A stretch of DNA of 20,217 bases from positions 1 through 20,217 of the forward strand of contig JAFNZJ010000060.1 of assembly GCA_017382915.1 (NCBI GenBank). Direction: 5' to 3'. The notes under the pieces were generated by a model, which saw only the letters and a program-made list of their open reading frames with translations, was not told where the DNA came from and did no database searches. Made by a program: the position numbers and the translations under genes. Source of the stretch: Clostridia bacterium. Lineage in GTDB: Bacteria > Bacillota > Clostridia > Oscillospirales > Acutalibacteraceae. This document shows, one piece after another, positions 14,022 through 19,841 of the stretch (positions are counted from its first letter, which is position 1; the number at the start of each line of letters is the position of its first letter).

Positions 14022-15338
14022 TTATTTAACAACTGTAAAATTTTTAATGCCGTAATACCTTGCGGCATTTATAACATTTTCATCAATTTCCTCACCCGAG
14101 GCTATTATTGGCACTGCGGGTGGGCAACCAACCGTGCCCAGTGCCAAAACCTTGCCAAAGCAGTCATCAATGGGTAGGGTTTGTGCCGCCGACATACAGG
14201 CACTTTTTGGTGACATTATTTTTTTAGGCAGGAGAATAACGGGTGGCTTTTCATCAATGGCGGGTTTGGGGCTTAATGATAAAAGTACCTTTTCAAGGCA
14301 AGACAAAGCAGTATCGTCAATTTCGGGTGTAAGCATTAGGGTTAAATAGTCGGGGTCAGAAAATTCAGCTACAATGTTATTTTGTGCTAAAATATCGGCC
14401 ACCTCATTACCCAAATATCCAAAGGGCTTTGTGGCTATGGTTATTTTTAATTTTTCATTACCAACCAGACAAAAGCCGTTACCAAGCAGTTTGGTTTTAA
14501 GGGTGTCCACCTTTAAAACAAAATCGTTTAACCGTCTGCCGTAATCTAAAAGGTAGGGATTAAGCGCATCAAGTGACTGTAAAATAAGGTATGACGGACT
14601 GGTGGAGCCAAAAAGCGATAGCGCCGCCTTTGCATTTTCTGCAAAATAGGGATTAGCACTTTTTGAAACGTGCAAATATGCCGCCCCCGTAAGTGCGGGC
14701 AGGGTTTTATGCGCTGAATCACAGCACATATCGGCGCCCAAATCAATAGGGTGGTTGGATGGTGATAAAAACCTTTGATAAGCGCCGTGTGCGTTATCAA
14801 TAAGCAGTAGCACGCCGTACTTTTTACAAACCTTACTAATACCCGTTATATCAAGGGTGTTGCCCAAATAATCGGGCGAAGTCAGGTATAAAGCGTCGGG
14901 CAGGGGGGAGCTTTTAAAGTAATTTTCCAAATAATCGGGGGTAATGTTTAGGCAAAGATAATTTTCACTGCCTGTTAACCAGTCTATATCAAAATCAATT
15001 AACGCCCCCGCCGAAAGAAAGGCTTTATGTGCGTTGCGCCCCGCGGCAATACGCGGTCTTTTGCCAAGGTAGGTGACCACCAAATAAAGCATTGCCCTAA
15101 TACAGTGTGATGAGCCTTCGGTGGAATAAAAGGTGGGGCAGCCAAAAAGCTCTGATGCATTTTGCTCACTTAATTTTATTATTCCGTCGGCCTCATAAAG
15201 ACTGTCGGCGCCTGCAATTTCGGTTATATCAAACTCTTCAAAACCTAAAGGACCGCAGCCCTTATGACCGGGCATATGCAGTCTTACACTATTTTTAGAT
15301 ATGTAGTTTTTAGTAAAATCTAAAATAGGGGTTTTCAA
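14022..15338 (-). CDS. Orn/Lys/Arg decarboxylase family PLP enzyme
   Basis: A 438-residue fold-type I PLP enzyme. Family marks are LHMPGHKG (20-27), ITEIAGADSLYEADG (about 38-52), the cofactor loop LLIDNAHGAY (Asp about 181, His about 184) and SAHKTLPALTGAAYLH with the PLP lysine at about 211. This is the short, YaaO/SpeA-like branch (no N-terminal response-regulator wing). The substrate (arginine, lysine, ornithine) cannot be told from sequence. The start is TTG at 15338, one base after the stop of the SCIFF maturase gene, with AGAGGAA at suitable distance, so the two are translationally coupled. In related Firmicutes this family is often found near tmk/holB; here it follows scfB. Confidence 0.87.
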   Translation of the reverse strand: MKTPILDFTKNYISKNSVRLHMPGHKGCGPLGFEEFDITEIAGADSLYEADGIIKLSEQNASELFGCPTFYSTEGSSHCIRAMLYLVVTYLGKRPRIAAGRNAHKAFLSAGALIDFDIDWLTGSENYLCLNITPDYLENYFKSSPLPDALYLTSPDYLGNTLDITGISKVCKKYGVLLLIDNAHGAYQRFLSPSNHPIDLGADMCCDSAHKTLPALTGAAYLHVSKSANPYFAENAKAALSLFGSTSPSYLILQSLDALNPYLLDYGRRLNDFVLKVDTLKTKLLGNGFCLVGNEKLKITIATKPFGYLGNEVADILAQNNIVAEFSDPDYLTLMLTPEIDDTALSCLEKVLLSLSPKPAIDEKPPVILLPKKIMSPKSACMSAAQTLPIDDCFGKVLALGTVGCPPAVPIIASGEEIDENVINAARYYGIKNFTVVK

Positions 15339-15339
15339 A

Positions 15340-16722
15340 TTATTCCTCTCCCAAAGTGGTTGCTATTTGCACCATAATGGCGCATTCCATACGCTTTTTA
15401 AACAGGTCACAGCCCGTTTTATAAATGCCCTTAACCGAGCCTGTGGCATTATAGGCATTTGCGGCGCAACCGCCCGAGCAATAAAGCCTTGCCCAGCAGT
15501 CGGCACATTCTTTTCTGGCATAAACATTACATTCTTTAAAGGAATTTTGCACCGCTAAATTTGTAACACCGTCATAAATATTGCCAAGCTTAAATTCTTC
15601 CTTACCAACAAACTGGTGGCAGGGGTAAAGGTCGCCCCAGGGGGTTACCGCCATATATTCGGTACCACTGCCGCAACCCGAAATTCTTTTATAAATGCAG
15701 GGGCCGCCGGTCAGGTCAATCATATAGTGGTAAAAGGTAAAGGGTTTACCCTCTTTTTGCTTTTTAAGCATAAGCTCGGCCAGTTTTTCATACTGCTCCA
15801 TAACAACTGTGATGTCCTCGGGGGTAAGCTCTGATGGGTCACCCGCAGCGCAGACAACCGGCTCCATACTAAGTTCATTAAAGCCAAGGTCCAGCATAAC
15901 CTCAATATCCTTTAAAAAATCGGGGTTAGCGTGGGTAAAGGTGCCGCGCATATAGTAGTTTTTGCCGCCGCGCGCCTTAACCAATTTTTGAAATTTAGGT
16001 ACAATTTTATCAAAACTGCCAACGCCGTTATAATCAACGCGGTAGCGGTCGTGAATTTCCTTACGACCGTCAAGGCTAAGCACAACATTGCTCATTTCCT
16101 TATTGGCAAATTCTATAACATCATCATCAATCAAAAGACCGTTGGTGGTAAGTGTAAAGCGGAAGTTTTTGCCCTTTTGCTTTTCAATGCTTCTGGCATA
16201 GGCAACAAGCTGCTTTACAACCTCAAAATTCATTAGCGGCTCACCGCCAAAAAAGTCAACCTCTAAATTTTTTCTGGTCCCTGAATTTTCTATAAGCCAG
16301 TCAAAGGCGCGTTTGCCCACCTCAAAGCTCATAATGGCGCGCTCACCCTTATATTTACCCTGACTTGCAAAGCAGTACTCACAGTTAAGGTTACAGGTGT
16401 GGGCAATGTGCAGGCAAAGTGCCTTAACTACCCCTGCTGTTTTTTCCTTAAGGGTGCCCGCCATAGATTTAAAGGTGTCGGGTGAAAAAAGCTTGCCCGT
16501 ACTTTTAAGCTGCTCAATTTGTTCGTAGCACTCTAAAATATCGGCGGGGGATATTTCACTGTTATCTTTATATTTTTCGGTTATTTGCTCAATTACAGCA
16601 TCTTTAGGGAATTTTTCAAAAAGCTCAATAATATCATAGGCTACATCATCAACAACATGCACCGAGCCGGAGCAAATATCAAGCACAATGTTATAACCGC
16701 CAAGTTTATACTGGTGTATCAT
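15340..16722 (-). CDS. scfB: SCIFF peptide maturase, SPASM radical SAM enzyme
   Basis: A 460-residue radical SAM peptide-modifying enzyme. Residues 1 to about 90 form a small peptide-recognition-like domain. The radical SAM core carries CNLNCEYC (Cys 110, 114, 117) and FFGGEPL (157-163). The C-terminal SPASM region holds many cysteines (GCGSGTEYMAVTPWGDLYPC, then CADCWARLYCSGGC, then a later Cys) for two auxiliary iron-sulfur clusters. Family members install thioether cross-links in the SCIFF peptide. The gene lies 74 bases after scfA on the same strand, behind an attenuator-like hairpin. The ATG at 16722 has AAGAAGG about 9 bases upstream. Next comes a coupled decarboxylase-family gene. The product and role of SCIFF ranthipeptides are still poorly known. 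Confidence 0.93.
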   Translation of the reverse strand: MIHQYKLGGYNIVLDICSGSVHVVDDVAYDIIELFEKFPKDAVIEQITEKYKDNSEISPADILECYEQIEQLKSTGKLFSPDTFKSMAGTLKEKTAGVVKALCLHIAHTCNLNCEYCFASQGKYKGERAIMSFEVGKRAFDWLIENSGTRKNLEVDFFGGEPLMNFEVVKQLVAYARSIEKQKGKNFRFTLTTNGLLIDDDVIEFANKEMSNVVLSLDGRKEIHDRYRVDYNGVGSFDKIVPKFQKLVKARGGKNYYMRGTFTHANPDFLKDIEVMLDLGFNELSMEPVVCAAGDPSELTPEDITVVMEQYEKLAELMLKKQKEGKPFTFYHYMIDLTGGPCIYKRISGCGSGTEYMAVTPWGDLYPCHQFVGKEEFKLGNIYDGVTNLAVQNSFKECNVYARKECADCWARLYCSGGCAANAYNATGSVKGIYKTGCDLFKKRMECAIMVQIATTLGEE

Positions 16723-16760
16723 AAAAGAAAACCTTCTTTGAAATTATAGTTCATAAAAAA

Positions 16761-16778
16761 AGCCGCCAGTTGGCGGCT
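16761..16778 (-). terminator. Attenuator-like hairpin between scfA and scfB
   Basis: AGCCGCC / GGCGGCT (16761-16767 with 16772-16778), loop AGTT (the innermost bases can extend the stem), followed on the minus strand by TTTTTT. It lies in the 74-base gap after the SCIFF peptide gene. It would let most transcripts stop after the peptide gene while some read through to the maturase. Confidence 0.75.
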
Positions 16779-16796
16779 AATTTTAAAAAATTTTAA

Positions 16797-16949
16797 CTAT
16801 TTGCTTTCTTTAGTGTTTTCGCACTGTTGGTTAGCAATACCGCAACTGGTTTTGCAGGCAGACTGGCAAGAGGTTTGACACTCACCGCAGCCACCTTTTT
16901 TAGCGCTTTCACAAAGATTGCGGGTTTCAATAGTTTTGATATGTTTCAT
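16797..16949 (-). CDS. scfA: SCIFF ranthipeptide precursor, variant
   Basis: A 50-residue gene. The peptide starts MKHIKTIETRNLCESAKKGG and continues with CGECQTSCQSACKTSC, then GIANQQCEN and a short charged tail. This is the SCIFF (six cysteines in forty-five residues) family signature, and the dedicated maturase scfB is next. The ATG at 16949 has GGAGGG 8-9 bases upstream and a strong promoter. Cysteines are at 13, 21, 24, 28, 32, 36 and 43. Positions 21-43 are the usual six, and Cys13 is an extra one in the leader. Residue 37 is Gly, where the family normally has Thr, described as the thioether acceptor for Cys32 in the C. thermocellum peptide. Identity is firm; the consequence of these changes is unknown. 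Confidence 0.93.
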   Translation of the reverse strand: MKHIKTIETRNLCESAKKGGCGECQTSCQSACKTSCGIANQQCENTKESK

Positions 16950-16988
16950 TTTATATGCCCTCCAAGGATTGAATAATTAACTACTTAT

Positions 16989-17017
16989 ATTATATCACGA
17001 TTATTTTAATAAGTCAA
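16989..17017 (-). promoter_or_regulatory. scfA: Strong sigma-A promoter of scfA
   Basis: On the minus strand, TTGACT (17012-17017), 17-base spacer, TATAAT (16989-16994), with TG one base before the -10 (extended -10). It lies about 40 bases before the scfA start, consistent with a short leader carrying the GGAGGG site. High expression of the peptide is expected. Confidence 0.85.
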
Positions 17018-17096
17018 CAAAAACAAGCCTTTTATTACTTTTAACTAAAAGTTATAAACATTTTTTGAAAAAATTTAAAAAAATTACAAAAAACTA

Positions 17097-17125
17097 TTGA
17101 CAAAAGTTAAAGCACTTGCTATAAT
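17097..17125 (+). promoter_or_regulatory. Near-perfect sigma-A promoter of the orphan RNA
   Basis: TTGACA (17097-17102), exactly 17 bases, TATAAT (17120-17125), plus an extended -10 TG at 17117-17118. Upstream (about 17060-17094) are phased A and T runs resembling an UP element. Transcription would begin near 17132. The promoter is divergent from that of scfA, with about 80 bases between the two -35 boxes. Such consensus strength is typical of abundant stable RNAs. Confidence 0.88.
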
Positions 17126-17177
17126 AAAGGTGCAAAGAAAAGAAAAACAAAAAAATTAAGACCATATTTATAAAGAA

Positions 17178-17210
17178 AGGGGCTGAATCCAATGTACAGT
17201 GAACCGTGGT
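17178..17210 (+). repeat. Direct repeat copy A within the orphan RNA
   Basis: Copy A begins AAGGGGCTGAATCCAATG and continues TACAGTGAACCG. It matches copy B at about 17358-17387, sharing the core TCCAATGTAC exactly plus GGG, TGA and AACCG at the same spacing (one or two bases of insertion). The copies are about 180 bases apart. Each has a purine-rich stretch 5-9 bases before an ATG. Confidence 0.65.
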
Positions 17211-17357
17211 TTTCAGCCGTTTCGCCTAAATAGGGCAGGTCAAAAGACTGCGGGCGAAACGTAACTGCCCAAGGTTAGGAGTGTTTATTAAAAAAAGAAT
17301 AACCGGTTTTATTAAAAGAATAAATTTTTTACCCAAAGGATATAAAGAAATTATTTG

Positions 17358-17387
17358 AAGGGTGAGTCCAATGTACTAATAACCGGT
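17358..17387 (+). repeat. Direct repeat copy B within the orphan RNA
   Basis: Copy B begins AAGGGTGAGTCCAATGTAC and continues TAATAACCGGT. See copy A at 17178. The 10-base piece AATAACCGGT also occurs at 17298-17307, so parts of this unit appear three times within the RNA. Confidence 0.65.
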
Positions 17388-17470
17388 ATTTGGTAAAATA
17401 CCAAATTCTTTTATAAGCAATAAACCTTTTAAAAAGAGTTGAGGTAAATGAAAAATAAGATTATTTAATT

Positions 17471-17507
17471 CCTCCCTGTCGGCACCGCCGACAGGGAGGT
17501 TTTTTTA
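17471..17507 (+). terminator. Intrinsic terminator of the orphan RNA
   Basis: A perfect 13-bp GC-rich stem CCTCCCTGTCGGC / GCCGACAGGGAGG (17471-17483 with 17487-17499), 3-base loop ACC, then eight T. It is very strong and defines the 3' end of the transcript near 17507. Confidence 0.92.
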
Positions 17508-17549
17508 TTATACATAAAAATTCAAAAGACTGAGGGAGAGACAATAAAA

Positions 17550-17845
17550 AGTTTATAGTTTATAACTATCATTGCCTTTGGCAAACTATCAGCGGCTTTG
17601 CCGCACTAACTATAAGCGTTTGCAAGGCAAACTGATAGTTTTCACGAAGTGAAATGATAGTTGTAAGTTTGTTTTTTCTCTCCTTCCTCCGCGGTTCGGC
17701 GGTCCCCGCCTGACGGACGCCTGTCCCCTTTGTCGCAAGCGACATTTCCCCACACCGTGGGGAATCATCCCTCCCAGAGGGAGACATTAAAAAAGGCTTC
17801 CCAATCGGGAAGCCAAGTTATAAACCATAAACTATAAACTGTAAA
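17550..17845. repeat. MITE/REP-like multi-hairpin repeat element
   Basis: A non-coding palindrome-rich element. Its ends are near-inverted repeats: AGTTTATAGTTTATAAC (from 17550) against GTTATAAACCATAAACT (near 17816-17832). Inside are successive perfect mini-hairpins, nearly all with 2-3 base loops: 17572-17584, 17592-17604, 17618-17632, 17640-17654, 17731-17744, 17746-17764, 17768-17782 and 17795-17814. AACTATCA occurs at 17564 and 17584, and its complement TGATAGTT at 17633 and 17655, so the first four hairpins are nested on a larger cruciform. The GC-rich part (GTCGC-AA-GCGAC, then TTCCCCAC-ACC-GTGGGGAA) resembles interspersed repeats I know from gut Ruminococcaceae-type genomes. No transposase is present. 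The 72-codon open frame on the minus strand at 17569-17787 is a by-product of these hairpins. Confidence 0.8.
17795..17814 (-). terminator. Terminator of the M42-GNAT-lyase operon, inside the repeat element
   Basis: GGCTTCCC / GGGAAGCC (17795-17802 with 17807-17814), loop AATC, followed on the minus strand by TTTTTTAA. It lies 32 bases after the stop of the lyase-like gene and within the repeat element, so the element seems to supply the operon's terminator. Confidence 0.8.
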
Positions 17846-19105
17846 CTACTTTATATTCAGCACCTGTTCGGCGGCCATTAAAATGCCTGCCCTGGCGGTA
17901 TGGAAGTTAAGTCCGCCCTGCATCCAAACGGCAAAGGGCTCCCTAAGTGGGGCATCGGCCGAAAGCTCAATTGATGAGCCAAGTGTAAAGGCGCCTGCCG
18001 CCATAATAACCTTATCATCATAGCCCGGCATATCCCAGGGCTCGGGGGTAAGGTGCGAATCAACAGGGGCACCGCTTTGAAGTCCCTTACAAAAGGCAAT
18101 TAGCCTATCACTGTTTTTAAGCAAGATGGCCTGAATAATATCGGCACGCTTTTCATCCATAGTGGGGGTGACATCATAGCCCATTTCACTAAAAAGGGCT
18201 GCGGCATAAACTGCCGCCTTTAATGCCTCGCCCGTAACATGGGGTGCGTTAAAAATTCCCATATAAAGCTCACGGTTGTGACCAAGTGAGGCACCAACCT
18301 CACGACCGACACCGGGGGCCGTCATACGGTAGGCACATTTTTCTACAAGGTCGGACCTGCCTGCAATGTAACCGCCGCAGGGGGCAATGCCGCCGCCGGG
18401 GTTTTTAATAAGTGAGCCTGCCATTAAATCGGCGCCAACCTCGGTCGGCTCCTTTTGCTCTACAAATTCGCCATAGCAGTTATCAACCATAATGATTATG
18501 TCTTTTGAAATTGCCTTAACGGTTTTGCAGATTTTTTCGATTTCACTAATGCTAAGGCTTGGGCGGAGTGAGTACCCGCGTGAGCGCTGAATGTAAACCA
18601 CCTGCGGAGATTGTTCTTTAACCGCCTTCTCAATTTCGGTGTAGTCGGGGCGACCGTTTTCATCAAGGGCCACTTCACTATACTCTACACCAAAATCAGC
18701 TAAAGAGCCGTCGGTCCTTTCATCACAGCCAAGCACACCAATTAGGGTATCATAAGGGCGACCCGTAACGCAAAGCATTTTATCACCGGGGCGGAGTATT
18801 CCAAACAAAGCAACGGTAAGTGTATGGGTACCGCTTGCAAAGGTGTGGCGGATAAGCGCATCCTCGGCACCAAATATTTTTGCCAAAATGGCATCTAAAT
18901 CATCGCGACCCTTATCACCGTAGCCGTAGCCTGTGGTGGGGGCAAAGTTGCTTTCACTAACCCTTGAATCAATAAAGGCGCGAAGCACCTTTAACTGATT
19001 ATATTCGGTCACCTTATCTATTTGTTCAAAATAGGGTTTAGATTTACTTATTGCCTTTTCATCAAGGGATGAAAGCTCATTTGAAATGTTAAAAAAACTT
19101 AACAT
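17846..19105 (-). CDS. Methionine gamma-lyase family PLP protein (aluminium-resistance-protein type)
   Basis: A 419-residue fold-type I PLP enzyme of the family often named methionine gamma-lyase family or aluminium resistance protein (YnbB-like). Seen are TTGYGYGDKGRDDLD (about 57-71), the glycine-rich phosphate loop region TFASGTHTL (88-96), the cofactor aspartate in IIMVDNCYGEF (Asp about 208), and DLMAGSLIKNPGGGIAPCGGY with the PLP lysine at about 234. The actual substrate has not been established for most members. The ATG at 19105 has GAGGAA upstream, overlapping the stop region of the acetyltransferase gene (5-base gap). It is last in the M42-GNAT-lyase operon. Its TAG stop lies at the edge of the repeat element. 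Confidence 0.88.
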   Translation of the reverse strand: MLSFFNISNELSSLDEKAISKSKPYFEQIDKVTEYNQLKVLRAFIDSRVSESNFAPTTGYGYGDKGRDDLDAILAKIFGAEDALIRHTFASGTHTLTVALFGILRPGDKMLCVTGRPYDTLIGVLGCDERTDGSLADFGVEYSEVALDENGRPDYTEIEKAVKEQSPQVVYIQRSRGYSLRPSLSISEIEKICKTVKAISKDIIIMVDNCYGEFVEQKEPTEVGADLMAGSLIKNPGGGIAPCGGYIAGRSDLVEKCAYRMTAPGVGREVGASLGHNRELYMGIFNAPHVTGEALKAAVYAAALFSEMGYDVTPTMDEKRADIIQAILLKNSDRLIAFCKGLQSGAPVDSHLTPEPWDMPGYDDKVIMAAGAFTLGSSIELSADAPLREPFAVWMQGGLNFHTARAGILMAAEQVLNIK

Positions 19106-19110
19106 AAGAA

Positions 19111-19839
19111 TTATTCCTCATATTCATATATTGCTATTTTATATTTTGGCTGGTAGCCTGATTTAAGGTAAAAACCAAGCACTGCGTCATCTACTGCGGC
19201 GAAAATATTTCGCCCGCATAAACTTTGCTCAAGGCTACCCAGCGCCATAGCACCAAGTCCATTGCCCTGTTTATCAGGCAGTGTGGCAACACCGCTTATT
19301 ACGGCGGCATTTTTGGTAATGTGTGATGCTACCGCGGTAGCGCTGTCATTTACCAGGGTGGCAGATGCGGTGCCGTGCCTTATCTTGTGTGATAGGTCGG
19401 CATAAAAGGGCTCAAACTTATTTGGTGCAATGTGTTTGTTTTTTTGCCCATAAAGTATTTTAAAAACATCACCTATATTTGGCGGGGGACAGGGGGTGCC
19501 AATGCAGTCCGACTTTTTAAATACTACGTTATAGGTCTTTACATTTTCACCCACAAGGGATTTAATAAGTTCATATTCACCCTCAAGGGAGGAATAACCA
19601 ACGGCACTTAAAAAGTCTTTAATTTCATCCAAATCGGCATTGCCATTGGCCACTAAAACAACCGATTGTTCGGTCTTACAAATTACTGCAGTAAGGTTAG
19701 CATTTATGTACTGGCACCAAAAAAGCAAAAATGGATATTTAAAACCGTAAGACATTTCATTTGCTTTAATTTTGGTGGCCGAAAAACTGTCAAAAAAGCC
19801 TTCCGTGCTTGGCAAAGAATTTTGTTCAAGCTTTATCAT
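19111..19839 (-). CDS. GNAT-type N-acetyltransferase
   Basis: A 242-residue protein. The C-terminal half has the GNAT acetyl-CoA site: AAVISGVATLPDKQGNGLGAMA (about 182-203), a Q-x-x-G-x-G/A type loop, followed by the typical GFYLKSGYQP near the C-terminus. The N-terminal half (about 1-110) has no recognised motif and may be a degenerate GNAT-like half or a substrate domain. The ATG at 19839 is 2 bases after the stop of the M42 peptidase gene and the lyase-like gene follows after 5 bases, so the three are co-transcribed. The substrate is unknown; the neighbours suggest amino acid or peptide metabolism, but that is inference. Confidence 0.75.
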   Translation of the reverse strand: MIKLEQNSLPSTEGFFDSFSATKIKANEMSYGFKYPFLLFWCQYINANLTAVICKTEQSVVLVANGNADLDEIKDFLSAVGYSSLEGEYELIKSLVGENVKTYNVVFKKSDCIGTPCPPPNIGDVFKILYGQKNKHIAPNKFEPFYADLSHKIRHGTASATLVNDSATAVASHITKNAAVISGVATLPDKQGNGLGAMALGSLEQSLCGRNIFAAVDDAVLGFYLKSGYQPKYKIAIYEYEE

Positions 19840-19841
19840 AA

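Larger units (their letters stand above)
17132..17507 (+). ncRNA. Unassigned structured non-coding RNA, about 375 nt
   Basis: Bounded by a consensus promoter and a strong terminator, with no open frame longer than 13 codons that looks genuine. Structure seen: an A-rich unpaired leader; stem GGCTGAA/TTCAGCC (17181-17187 with 17212-17218); adjoining stem GTTTCGCC/GGCGAAAC (17219-17226 with 17253-17260), whose loop contains GGGCAG (17233-17238) able to pair with CTGCCC (17265-17270) in an H-type pseudoknot; stem TTACCC/GGGTGA (17329-17334 with 17360-17365, one wobble); stem ATTTGGTA/TACCAAAT (17388-17395 with 17399-17406). A 30-base element is repeated at 17178 and 17360. It lacks signatures of tmRNA, RNase P RNA and SRP RNA. 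With no plus-strand gene downstream, it is not an ordinary riboswitch. The clostridial raiA-motif RNA is one candidate, but I cannot confirm it. Confidence 0.72.

Noticed and set aside
13721..14029. 102-codon plus-strand frame across the M23 start and terminator
   Set aside because: It reads antisense through the M23 gene start and through a terminator palindrome; no protein features.
17132..17507. Orphan RNA as tmRNA, because of GGGGCTGA and pseudoknot
   Set aside because: No tRNA-like 3' end with T-loop and CCA is present, the GGGGCTGA is about 50 bases inside the transcript, and no tag-peptide frame is convincing.
17132..17507. Orphan RNA as a riboswitch leader
   Set aside because: No plus-strand gene follows the terminator in the remaining window; the next genes are on the minus strand.
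17564..17662. CRISPR-like regular repeats
   Set aside because: The AACTATCA/TGATAGTT units are short and inverted, with palindromic spacers; there is no constant-length repeat-spacer pattern and no cas gene.
17569..17787. A 72-codon open frame on the minus strand (starts MSPSGRDDSPRCGEM)
   Set aside because: It is read entirely from the palindromic repeat element; the residues mirror the hairpins and no protein family is recognisable. Such frames are commonly mis-annotated in gut Clostridia.
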